Below are positions 11,191 to 21,405 of a DNA stretch of 64,000 nt, piece by piece. This DNA comes from Euphorbia lathyris (Eukaryota > Streptophyta > Magnoliopsida > Malpighiales > Euphorbiaceae), in assembly GCF_963576675.1 (NCBI RefSeq), contig NC_088910.1, forward strand, positions 105,428,807 to 105,492,806, given 5' to 3'. The notes under the pieces are model-generated. The model made no database searches and was not told the origin of the DNA. It saw nothing but the letters and a program-made list of their open reading frames with translations. The translations under genes and the position numbers were made by a program. Position 1 is the stretch's first letter. The number at the start of each line of letters is the position of its first letter.

Positions 11191-11702
11191 TTTTTTGATA
11201 AATCACACCGTCTATTAAACATTAGATTTAAGATTGCAATATTTCGTAAGTTGTTACTATATTTATTCTTCCCTACTAACCATAAACTAAATATGTATAA
11301 TCTAAATTAATAAATATAGATTATACATAAATATAGCAACTACGTGTGAAATATGTATAATCTAAATTAATAAATATAGATTATACATAGATTTGGCTCA
11401 TTAATCTATGCTTAACTTTGATTCAAAAAAAAATATAGATTATACATAAATATAGCAACTACGTGTGAAATATGTATAATCTAAATTAATATCTAATTAA
11501 AAGTGCCACATCAATTATGGTATGTAGTAGTTGCAATTAAATCCATCGTTTTCTTTCTTTCTTTATTTCCATTAATGCTTCTGTAATAAATGAGACTGAC
11601 CTAACGGTGAACCCTCAACTATTTCAATGCCATAAATAAATTATGAGATTACAATACCCTTCAACTATTTACTCCTCTTTGTATATGAGATTCCAAAATT
11701 TG
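11191..11702. other. AT-rich intergenic DNA with a short palindromic tandem repeat
   Basis: No coding seen. At 11290-11490 a 60-bp unit containing TATGTATAATCTA and its inverse TAGATTATACATA, followed by CAACTACGTGTGA, occurs at 11291 and 11351 and partly again at 11435-11490. Each unit can fold into a hairpin. It may be a degenerate MITE cluster. Confidence 0.6.
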
Positions 11703-11717
11703 TTAATCTTTCAAGTT

Positions 11718-12014
11718 TTTTTTGGTAGGAAAGGGAAAGAAAAGACAAACAAAAAGCCAAAAAAACCTAACTCGAGATTAGTCTAAAAAATCTAACCTCC
11801 ACCACATCATTCAAAAGAAGAGAAGACAGGAATTCAGGAGGTAAAGAAAAGGTTGAGACTCCCAACATCCTCACATGGCCTTCAGCCGCCACCCGATTCT
11901 GCTCCCTGAAAATATGGCAGAGGATGATGGATTCAAAGGAAGAGCAAACTCTTCTAATCCCTTTGATTAAATTCTGGCTACTTAACCCTAGGAAACCTTT
12001 CTTTATTTCCATTT
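11718..12014 (-). mobile_element. 5'-truncated L1 insertion, 297 bp
   Basis: On the plus strand it starts with a T run (the A tail of a minus-strand LINE). It encodes the end of a LINE RNase H (SQNLIKGIRRV, HIFREQNRVA, RMLGVST), closely matching the end of LINE C (21457-21660). A 15-bp TSD TTAATCTTTCAAGTT flanks it at 11703-11717 and 12015-12029. Compared with LINE C a few codons after NRVA are missing. A dead-on-arrival copy. Confidence 0.9.
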
Positions 12015-12029
12015 TTAATCTTTCAAGTT

Positions 12030-13614
12030 AATTTTCAGAAAGAGCGACAATTTTTGAAAAATCGAAAATGTTGTTCCATATTAAATGTGATATTAAAAAA
12101 AATTAATTTTTGGAATTTCCTATTTTAAAGTTATGGACGGTTAAATTAATAGTGTCAATATAAAAAATCTTTGATTTTATTAACGGTGAAAACCCTTAGT
12201 TTTTTTAGAACACAAAACCATAAACATTCATCTGCAAATTAATGGAATCACATGGGTTATTTTTTGAATTATCTCAATAGAAACTCAGTGAACAAAGGTT
12301 AATATTTTGAATATGTGAGGAGCAAATATTACTAAATAACATAACAAATATCAAAAGCTTACAATATGGATAGATCACGGGACTAATAGTGTTTTGAGAC
12401 GATTACAACAGGTAAAAATATTTTGACACTAATCATTATGTGATTTTAGTGAATTTAGTTCTTGATTTTTCATTTCGATGTGTATCAGACATTCTCAATA
12501 ATTTATCTTTAATTATATTAATTATTTAAGTTTTGTTTGTTAAATTAGTTAGTTGCGACTATCTAATTGAGTTATTAATTTTGTGTAGAAAAGTTTATTT
12601 TTTACCATTCGAAATAATGTTTTTACAGTTTTTTTTATAGCGAATCACACATAAAAAAATATTTTCAAACTGTTAAAATGAATTTTTTACACGTATTAAA
12701 TGAATAACACTCTGCTAACCAAATTATATATTCAAAACTGATTTTTTTTTATGATAAATGATAAAAAAAACATAAAAAACTAAATGCATTGAAATCAATC
12801 CGTGAAATTACTTTGAATGAATACTATATAATATTTATTTATATATATGGAAATGAAATTAAAAAGATAGATAGAGATAGTCAAATTAAAGTATAATTAA
12901 TAATTATAGATAGAAAAAGAAAGTGAAAGAAAGTGGAGTGATCTAGAAGAAGTACATTCTGTCAATATATGGAGAAAGTACTTGTGATTGATGTAGTAAA
13001 AGTTTGGGAACAAAATTACCAAATTTTGATTTCTCAATCTTAATTTTTACATCTCTGCAAGGTTAAATATTTAATTTAGAGCCACCCAATTTATAGCAGT
13101 GGTGATAAATAATGTGGGCTTATTCTACAGCCCTATATGACTATCCTATCAATTATTTATTGTACTATATACTCTCATTAAAGCCATCATAATTACACTT
13201 TTCTCTTTCTTTTTTTTAACTCTTACACCTCCGTTTGTTTTACCTACTGTTTGATTTGATGTTCATGTTTGTTCTTTACTGTTGGAAAAAGCGATTTTTC
13301 TAAAACACATTGATTCTCTATTTTTGTAAAAAAAAAACTATTTTTTTATGTGTAAAAGGCAAACAAGAGATCACTAACTAAACACTTAAAACTTCAAATA
13401 ATTTTTGAAGTGAAAATGAGCAAATAAACATCCCGTTAGATTAAAATGCTTAAACTTCATAAACTATAATGTGGGATATTTTCCACTTAGATATGTCCCT
13501 TGACTTATATTATAAACTAAATAAGTTACAAAGTTTGAAATTAAATTAGTGGAAGGCTTACAATGGTGACATGTATATGAAGGAATAATTTAATCTCTTA
13601 TTGGGAAAATGTAG
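12030..13614. other. AT-rich intergenic DNA, nothing recognised
   Basis: Low-complexity AT-rich sequence with many short A and T runs. No ORF of note on either strand, no clear terminal repeats and no RNA gene recognised. Confidence 0.6.
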
Positions 13615-14040
13615 ATTTTTTTTTTTTTTTTTTGAGAAACCATCACCATGTATTAATTAAGCAAAAATGTGAGGAAGAATACAAGCTGAAACAAAAGCAG
13701 GAAAACTATTAACTAAAACCTGAGGAGAGCATAAGCTAAGACCCCATTTAACAAGCTCATGGACAACAGAATTACAAACCCGACTTTCAAAAATGAAACT
13801 CGAGTCTAAAAAAGAAGCAGCAGCCTCACGGATCGCAACAGAAACAATATCCAAATATGTAACATTCTGTGTTTCATTAATAACATCAATTGTCCCTTTA
13901 CAATATGAAGCAATAATAAGCCGATCCACCCCCACACTCCTTAGCGAATTGCACCCCGTTCAAAATGGCCAGTAGTTCGACATGAATAACAGACCAGCAC
14001 TGTCCAGTTGGACATGTTCCACTCATATATTGACATTTCA
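13615..14040 (-). mobile_element. 5'-truncated LINE fragment, RNase H end
   Basis: It starts with a run of about 20 T (poly-A tail on the minus strand). Minus-strand reading gives an RNase H C-terminus: VELLAILNGVQFAKECG around 13925-13975, then in another frame VDRLIIASYCKGTIDVIN and FESRVCNSVVHELVKWGLSL (13935-13657). The sequence is divergent from LINE C, so it belongs to another LINE family. The frame change and missing upstream domains make it a relic. No TSD was found. Confidence 0.75.
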
Positions 14041-14719
14041 AATACCAATTATGTCTAAAAGAAATTACTGTATTACTAATATATTTATAAACAACATACT
14101 AAAATGTCAACAACTAAATCTGTCATAAACAAGTTAATAACACACACACACAAAACTGCCTAAAATATTTACTATGATAATAACATAATTCAAATAACCT
14201 ATCAAAAGCATACAATTGTTTCAATTTATCAATAAATTATTTAGATGATTTGATATGTCACAATTAAATAACAGTTTGAACCAGTTTATTCAAATTTTCT
14301 ATCAGTTACAGTAAAATTGATTTTTCTTAAAAAAATATTTTCAGAGTTTGAAATAAACATAAACTTTTCTAAAAACATAGAGGCAGTTCGGAAATTATCC
14401 TAATAATTTAACATAACAGTTTGGCCTCATAGTTAATGTTTAAAATAGTTATTATTATCTTTTCAATTTTTATATAAATTTTCGCATATAAATATTTTTT
14501 GAGCTTTTAAGCGTGTACGTATAGAAATCTCTTTTATCTCGTGCTGAATTTTCCATTAACAAATCCACATCAAAAAACAAATACCATTCTTGAAGCTAAA
14601 AAACTAATTCCCTTGAACTTTAAGAATGTCTTAACGATTTTAATATTATTTTATAATATGAGTAAGTGAAGGTCGTAAAAAATGTTCTAATTGAGGGATT
14701 AATCAAATTTTATTTTTTA
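14041..14719. other. AT-rich intergenic DNA, nothing recognised
   Basis: No coding, repeat array or terminal inverted repeat is evident. The sequence becomes LTR-like from about 14720. Confidence 0.5.
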
Positions 14720-14849
14720 ATTTTTTTTTATTTGTAGTGGTGATCAGTGGAAGTTAGAGAAGTTTATTAGGCGTCAATTTTTTATGAAAAGCTGAGAGAA
14801 AAATAAGGAAGAGTGGATTGATTAATTATTCAAATGACACTGTAAAATA

Positions 14850-14859
14850 CTATAAATAG
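14850..14859 (+). promoter_or_regulatory. TATA box of the LTR fragment
   Basis: CTATAAATAG sits at the same relative place as the inverse copy at 38778-38787, upstream of a CAACACACAAAACCCC leader. It is the likely LTR promoter core of a dead element. Confidence 0.5.
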
Positions 14860-14927
14860 ACTGTCCATTTTTCATAGTTACTCACGCATTCAACACACAA
14901 AACCCCCTCTCAAAGTTTTAATTCTTA

Positions 14928-16043
14928 GGTGCCGTTTGGTTCGCGAAATAGAATAGAATGGAATAGAATAGGAAAGAATAGAATAGATATTCTTTGGCCT
15001 AATACACAAATAACCCTCTGAACTTGTCTAAATGTTCCAACTGCCCACTCCAACTTTAAATTGTAACAACTTACCCCTTAAACTTGTCCAATTGTAAAAC
15101 ATAACCCCAAATTGAGAATTTTTTTATCCCGTACTTGAAGCAATCGTAAAAACGTTTCCCCGGATTCGTATCACGACAAAGATCTGATTATCACACTCTA
15201 CGAGCGTTGCAGCTTTTGTATTTCACGTGTTTCTTCAATTGCAGTCCATGTCAGCAATTTGAGGTTATGTTTTACAATTAGACAAGTTTGAGGGGTTATG
15301 TTTTACAATTTAATAAGTTTGAGGGGTAAGTTATTACAATTGAAAGTTCGGAGGGGGGGGGGGGGTAGTTGCAACATTTGGACAAGTTCAGGGGTTATTT
15401 GTGTATTAGGTCATATTCTTTTGGAATATTCCTATGTTTGGTTGGTGGAATAAGATAAAATGTATTGATATTTTTTTACTTAAAAGATAACATTGTCCTC
15501 AAATGTAATTTTTTATTTATTTTAAAATTTTAATTATGACTATATCAGATATTTAATATATTATTTTAAAAAACTATATGAAAAAATAGAAAAATGTAAA
15601 ACACGCAAGACGGAAAAACATGAAAAATGGAGAAAACTATTAAAAACGAAAAAGGGTGAAAACACAAAAAACGAAAAACAAAAAAAAAAGAAAAAAAAGG
15701 TGGAGAATAGTAAAACAAAAAAAAATGCAAAATAATTATCCACGTTCATATAAATAAAAACTCGAAAAACAACAAAAACAAAAAACATTTCTTTAATGTC
15801 ATCACTTTATATAAATAGAAGAATAGAGATTTAAGTGAAGGGTAAGATTGTAAATTACAAAACTAGAGTGTTAGGAATAGCTATTCCTTATAAAAATTAA
15901 AGAATAGCTATTCCTTATTTTTGTGGAATAGGTATTCCGTGGAATAGCTATTCCGCGGCCAAAAGACCAACCAAATATAGGAATAGGAATAGACTACGAA
16001 TAGCTATTCTATTCCTAGTCTATTCCGCGAACCAAACGAGCCC
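14928..16043. mobile_element. PIF/Harbinger-like non-autonomous element
   Basis: Terminal inverted repeats GGTGCCGTTTGGTTCGCG and, at the other end read inversely, GGGCTCGTTTGGTTCGCG. They are flanked by the 3-bp duplication TTA (14925-14927 and 16044-16046), which is the PIF/Harbinger target preference. Subterminal regions are dense in GAATAG/CTATTC motifs. No transposase is seen; the inner part is A-rich. A MULE-type MITE (14996-15412) sits inside, leaving about 690 bp of element proper. Confidence 0.85.
14996..15412. mobile_element. MULE-type MITE nested in the Harbinger element
   Basis: 417 bp with inverted ends GGCCTAATACACAAATAACC and GACCTAATACACAAATAACC (right end read inversely), and a perfect 9-bp TSD ATATTCTTT at 14987-14995 and 15413-15421. 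A 9-bp TSD is typical of Mutator-like elements. It contains a G12-13 run near 15353 and repeats of ACTTGTC/GACAAGTT. No coding. Confidence 0.88.
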
Positions 16044-16765
16044 TTAGTTCTTAATTCTAGTTCTTAAGTTCTTCTTTTTTTCTTCATTTTTTCTAGTTTT
16101 AATTCTTTCTTTTAGTTTGCTTTAACTTTAATTCAAGTTTTTAATAGCCTTTTTCAAGTTTTTCAATTCAATTTTAGCATTCCCAAGTCTCTAAGTTTTC
16201 AATTCATTAGCTTTCTAAATTAATTTTTTCAAATTCGTCCAGTTATTTTCCAAGTCCAATTTCATCTATTTAGAGTATGTTTCTTCCTTCAATCCCTTCT
16301 ACAAATTTGTTTCTAACTTCCTAAAATTCAATTTAGCCTTTTGATTCGCCCAATTTTGTTTCCAGAAACTCCGTTTATAAGCTGATCTTTGCACCCAAAA
16401 TCGTTTTAGATATTTTGTTTTCAGCTCTTAGTATAATTCGTCCAGTGATTTTCAAAGACTGTTTTCATCTGTTTAAATTTCGTTTTAGTCTTCGTTCCCT
16501 TCTAAACATATGTTCTTGACGTCCTGAAGTTCAATTTAGCCTTTTGATTCACTTGATTCTGTGTTCGTAAACACTCATACGGTACCCCCGAAGTTGAAGG
16601 TCGAATCTGCCCCATACTTGCAGAAAAAACAGAAAAGAGAAAAAATGAAGAAACCGACAGAAAAAAAAAACGCGAAAATATGAAAATCACATTTAACTAA
16701 ATAAATATATGTATTGTAATGATAATTCCACTTTATCAATTTTATTAAAATCAGTCGACCAAATA

Positions 16766-16865
16766 TGAAGGAACTGAATGGATTACAACGAGGAAAAAGC
16801 CCAAGGCTAGGAAAAATATTTCAAATTTGAAGGGAGGGGCTAGTTCTTCCACCATTTCCGCATGA
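16766..16865 (+). pseudogene. LINE B ORF1, C-terminal end only
   Basis: A reading frame ending at a TGA (16863-16865) gives EWITTRKKPKARKN then GGASSSTISA, the usual basic C-terminus of plant L1 ORF1. Its stop overlaps the ORF2 start codon as ATGA. The upstream RNA-binding domain is missing because of 5' truncation. Confidence 0.6.
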
Positions 16866-19800
16866 TTACTCTGTACTGGAACTGTCGAGGCATCAATAAT
16901 CCGGGCACGCAGAGAGCCCTAAAGCTCCTATGCAGTAATAATCGACCGGATTTAGTATGCATCTCGGAGCCGATGGTAGAATTTAATTCAGTCTCTTCTT
17001 CTTTTTGGATTTCTCTTGGTTTGCAATTTGTCTCACAAAACGACAACAACACTATCTGGATTTTCTCCAGAATTGAATCTACAGTTCGGTGCTCCATCAT
17101 TACTATCCATGATCAGCACATCACTATAAAGTACAGTTTGAATGGGGCTGACTATCAGATTTCCTTTGTCTATGGTAGCAACTCCTCGTGTAGGCGCCAG
17201 TTACTTTGGGAATCAATCTTAGCTATCAGAGGAGGCGAGAAAAGACTTGTCCTAGGGGATTTTAATGCTGTGACGGGAGCCCATGAGAAAACTGGCATCC
17301 CACCGTCAGCCAGCAGTTGTCGTGACTTCAGGAACTTTATCAGTAATGGAAATCTGACTGAAGTTGATAATCTGGGCCTTCAATACACCTGGTCTAATGG
17401 GAGATTGGGTTCTCGACATGTTGAATGCAAGCTGGATAGAGCTCTGGTTAGTGACGCTTTTATTGATGATTGGGATAGACTTAGTTGTTTGGCCCTGCCT
17501 CGAAGCAATTCAGACCACAGTCCTATTATTCTCTCCTGTTCCTCAGGTATCTCCAGAAAGGCTCGATTCAAATTCCTTACCATGTGGACCATGCACAGCT
17601 CTATCCACAAGCTGATCTCTGACCACTGGAGGGAAAGTCATCTCTCGCTTCCTCCTGCCCAGCTTCTTTGCCACAAGCTTAGAACACTTCGGCCCAAGCT
17701 TAGGACTTGGAACGCTGATGTCTTTGGCCATACGGATAAAAATATTGCAGCGGCTCTGGCTCGTCTAGAAGAAGTTCAAGCGTCCATCTCCAGTAATGGC
17801 CTAAATGAAGATCGTCACACTCAAGAGATGGCGGCTAGACATGATCTTGATTTACAGCTATATAGGCAGGAACTGCTATACAGAGATAAGAGTAGAGAAA
17901 AGTGGCTGGCTGCGGGAGACCGTAACTCAAGCTTCTTTCACCGAGCAGCAAAAATAAAATCGGTGCATTCCTCCCTCAACTCTATGCTAATTAATGGAAA
18001 TATTGAGAGCAACGAAAATGTAATCTCACAGCATATTGTGCAGTATTATAAGTCCCTTTTCATAGGAAGCAGGAGAATAATAGACTACTTTGCTATCAAC
18101 TCAGTCATCCCTCATGCTGTCTCTGATTTAGACAATGAAATTCTCACTAAAAAACCTACGACTGAGGAGATTAGAGATACTGTCTTCAACATGAGCCGTG
18201 ATAGTTCGCCTGGGCCTGATGGATTCGGAGGGGTGTTCTATCAGCACTTTTAGGATATTGTTGGACCTGATGTGTGTCGAATGGTCTTCATCTTTTTTGA
18301 TACTGGATGTATGCTCCCAGGTATGAATTCCAGTATTATTGCGCTTATTCCCAAGGTGGATGGTGCAAATGAAATTCAGCAATTCCGCCCTATTGCCATG
18401 GGAAACTTCAACTACAAGATCATTTCAAAAATCCTATCTGATAGACTAGCGAGTATTGCTGCTGGTATCACTTCCGACAATCAATTTTGTTTCATCTCTG
18501 GCAGAAGTATTCACCATTGTATTGTTGTGGCCTCAGAAGGAGTAAATCTCTTGAAAAAGAAGTGTTATGGGGGTAATATGGCGCTGAAAATTGATATTAG
18601 GAAAGCATTTGATACCCTGGATTGGAATTTTCTTTTGGGAGTATTGGAAGGGTTTGGTTTCTCTCTAAAGTTCAGAAGCTGGATATTGGAAATTCTTAGA
18701 TCGGCAAGAATTTCTGTCGCCTTTGGAGGCGGCCTCAAGGGTTTCTTTGGCTGCTCCTGTGGCGTTCGTCAGGGTGACCCGTTGTCATCCACGCTGTTTG
18801 GTCTTGCTGAAGATTTCTTGGGAAGATGGCTGTCCAAATTGGTTGGGGAAGGAAAATTTGATCCAATGTCCTACACCGGTAATGTTGCCTTCCCTTCTCA
18901 CCTTCTATATGCAGATGATATGATGATGTTTGGGAGAGCCTCTCTTAAAAACATGTCCTGTGTTAAAGACCTTTTTACTCTATATGCAAGCATCTCGGGC
19001 CAGGAGGTCAACTGGGACAAGTCTCAAGTTATTTTTGGTAGCTCGGTCACTGCTGCCCGCAGAACTCGATTGGTTGATGTCCTCAGGATTAGACTGGCCT
19101 CCCTCCCATTCAACTATCTTGGGGTTCCTCTCTTCCAAGGAGCTCCAAAAGCACGCTACCTGCAGCCTCTTCTTGACAGGTTCCTCAACAAATTCAGTAT
19201 CTGGAGGGGGAAATCTCTATCCTTCGCAGGAAGGCTGACTCTGATAAAATCTTCTCTGACAGGGGCTCTAATCCACTCCTTTCTAATTTACAAATGGTCG
19301 TACAATCTCATCTCGCGTGTCAATAAAGCAGTTAGAAACTTTCTATGGACAGGAGACAGAGATAGAAGAAAGCTAATAACAGTTCCGTGGAAAGTCTGCT
19401 GTCAGCAGCTTCAGTATGGTGCGTTGGGAATTAAAGACTTCAGATCTTTCAATGCTGCTCTGGTTGGAAAACTAAGCTGGGAATTAATTCAGGGCTGGAG
19501 TCATATTCCCTCTCTTCTCCGTCATAGATTCTTTGAGAAGTCGGGATTAGCTAAGAACTATATCTCAAATTCCTCTATTTGGACTTCCGCGAGGCCCATT
19601 TTCAACCAAATCCGGCTCAACGTCTCTTGGTGGTTCAGTGAAGGCTCAAATCTAAACTTCTGGATAGACAGATGGATTTTACCTTCTGTTGCTGATCAAA
19701 TTGGGATTGCAAGAAAGCTTCAATGCAAGCTTTTTAACCCCATTCATGAATATAGACTCAATGGAAGCTGGTATGGTCTGCACTCGCTCCCAGATCAAGT

Positions 19801-20922
19801 TCAAAGCAACATTAACAACATTCAATGTGTTACTGATATCGCAGATACTTGCATCTGGCAGCCTTCCGATTCCGGCAAGCTCTCAGTAAAGCTCATTTAT
19901 CTCACTCTCAATCTGGGGACTCCTGTTGGTTGGAATAAATTTTTATGGAATCCTCACGTTCCTCCCAGGCGTGCGATGACCTGCTGGATGCTTTTACATC
20001 GCAAGCTTCCGGTTCAAGACCTGCTGCAATCCCGCGGCCTGTGCTTGGTGCAGCGGTGTGAACTTTGTAAGCAGCATGGAGAGAATTTTGACCATTTATT
20101 CCTTTTTTGCAGCGTAGCTTGGAGCCTTTGGAGAGTGATCTTACAGCTCTTTGGCGTGGCGTGTTTCACCAGCGCTAATTTTGCCGAATTCTTTGCTAAA
20201 ATCAGAACCGTGCGGATTAGGCGTAACTTGAGAATTGGTTGGAATTGTGCAGTGATTACCTGCATTTGGTATATCTGGACTACCAGGAACAAAGCAATCT
20301 TTGACTCAGAGCTCCCCTCAATCCAAATTTTGTGCAGCAGGCTTCTGTTCTTTGTTAGAGAATGCATGCCCTCTTTGCCTAATCACAGCCAAATCAAAGA
20401 CCATGATTCTACTCTCGTTTAGATGGATCCCGCCCCCTTGTAATTGGCTGAAAGTTAACACAGATGGTGCAGCTGACAACCAATTGGGTAATGCATGTGC
20501 TGGAGGAGTTTTCAGAAACGCTAGAGGCTTCGTGGTTGGCTGCTTCGCGTTTCCTATCCCTAATGCGCAGGCTCATGTGGCAGAACTCCGGGCAATTATC
20601 TTTGCAATTGATGCAGCCTGGGATAGAAATTGGAGAAGTCTATGGATAGAAACAGACTCAACTTATACGGTTCGGCTTCTTAATTGCAACTCTCTCGAGG
20701 TTCCTTGGATAGTTAGAAGAGATTGGATCCGCTGCCTCCACAGATGAGCCTCTATGCAATGGAAAATAACACATATTTTCAGAGAGGGAAATCAAACTGC
20801 AGATCGGCTCGCAGGCTTTGGTAAAGCTGCCAACTCTTTGACCTGGTGGCACTCGGCTCCTCATTTTTGTCAGGCTTTAGTTTTTGACGACATTTGCAAT
20901 GTAACACATATTCGTTTCTTTT
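16862..20922 (+). pseudogene. LINE B ORF2: endonuclease, reverse transcriptase, RNase H, broken
   Basis: ORF2 starts at ATG 16862 (MITLYWNCRGINN). Endonuclease motifs are ISEP, VLGDFNAV, LDRALVSD and NSDHSPII. An in-frame TAG interrupts it near 18251-18253. The reverse transcriptase follows (PRPIAMGNFNYKI-like region, GVRQGDPLSS near 18765, YADDMMMF near 18908, FNYLGVPL near 19110), then the zf-RVT motif (CELCKQHGENFDHLFLFC near 20060). A frame change near 20420 precedes RNase H (VNTDGAAD near 20455, AELRAI, ETDSTY), which has a further TGA at 20745-20747. The protein ends about 20922. Original role: target-primed reverse transcription of its own RNA. Confidence 0.9.
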
Positions 20923-21086
20923 AATTCCTCCTCTCTTTCTCTCCTCCTTATTTTCTTTCCTCTCCCTATCTCTTTGTACAGATTTCCTTTTTTTTTAATA
21001 ATATTCGGGTTGGTGGTCTGCGCTGGGGGTGCCAACCTAGTTGGGATGTCCAGTCGGCCGCCGCGTCCCATTCTTTGATTCAAAAA

Positions 21087-21395
21087 ATATATGATAATGA
21101 AATCATTATTCCATTCCAATTTCATTACATATTTGATTATATTACAACTTTGATTACATTATATTACATTATACCGTATCAAATGGATTTAATGTTTTTA
21201 ATTTGGAATAAGTTGCCCATAAATCCATTAATTATTAGGCAGAGTTTTGGCTACATAATGAATCTCTCTAATTAGTACATTATTTTATTACAATTCTTCT
21301 TGGTGTTGTAGTTATAATATATGTAATAATGGTTAGTCAATTCCTAATCAATTTTTAATAGGTATAATTATAAATTAACCCTTCCATAATTCTCT
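21087..21395. other. AT-rich spacer between LINEs B and C
   Basis: TTACAT/TTATATTAC-rich sequence without coding. Nothing else recognised. Confidence 0.5.
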
Positions 21396-21405
21396 TATGC
21401 GTACT

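Larger units (their letters stand above)
14720..16640 (+). mobile_element. LTR fragment (same family as 37626-39583), interrupted at 14928
   Basis: 14720-14927 joined with 16047-16640 is similar, in inverse orientation, to 38090-38860. Shared landmarks are the TATA box CTATAAATAG (14850-14859), CAACACACAAAACCCCCT, CATTCCCAAGTCTCTAA, AATTCGTCCAGTTATTTTC, CCCGAAGTTGA and AATCTGCCCCAT. Seen: ordered matches over about 800 bp. Inferred: a piece of an LTR including promoter and leader. Flanks and internal parts are missing, so no TSD was found. Confidence 0.7.
16750..21086 (+). mobile_element. LINE B (L1 type), 5'-truncated, degenerate
   Basis: Plus-strand LINE that keeps the last codons of ORF1, a nearly full ORF2 (endonuclease, reverse transcriptase, zf-RVT, RNase H), a 3' untranslated region of about 150 bp and an A-rich tail after CATTCTTTGATTC at about 21086. 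The 5' edge near 16750 is approximate. I searched the flanks for a TSD and found none convincing. Confidence 0.88.

Noticed and set aside
10690..11310. Pro/Ser-rich 206-codon ORF on the plus strand (and 142-codon neighbour)
   Set aside because: It is the antisense of the Gly-rich start and leader of LINE A ORF1. Biased composition explains the open frame; no domain is seen.
15561..15788. Phe-rich 75-codon minus-strand ORF
   Set aside because: Encoded by an A-rich low-complexity stretch inside the Harbinger-like element; no protein signal.
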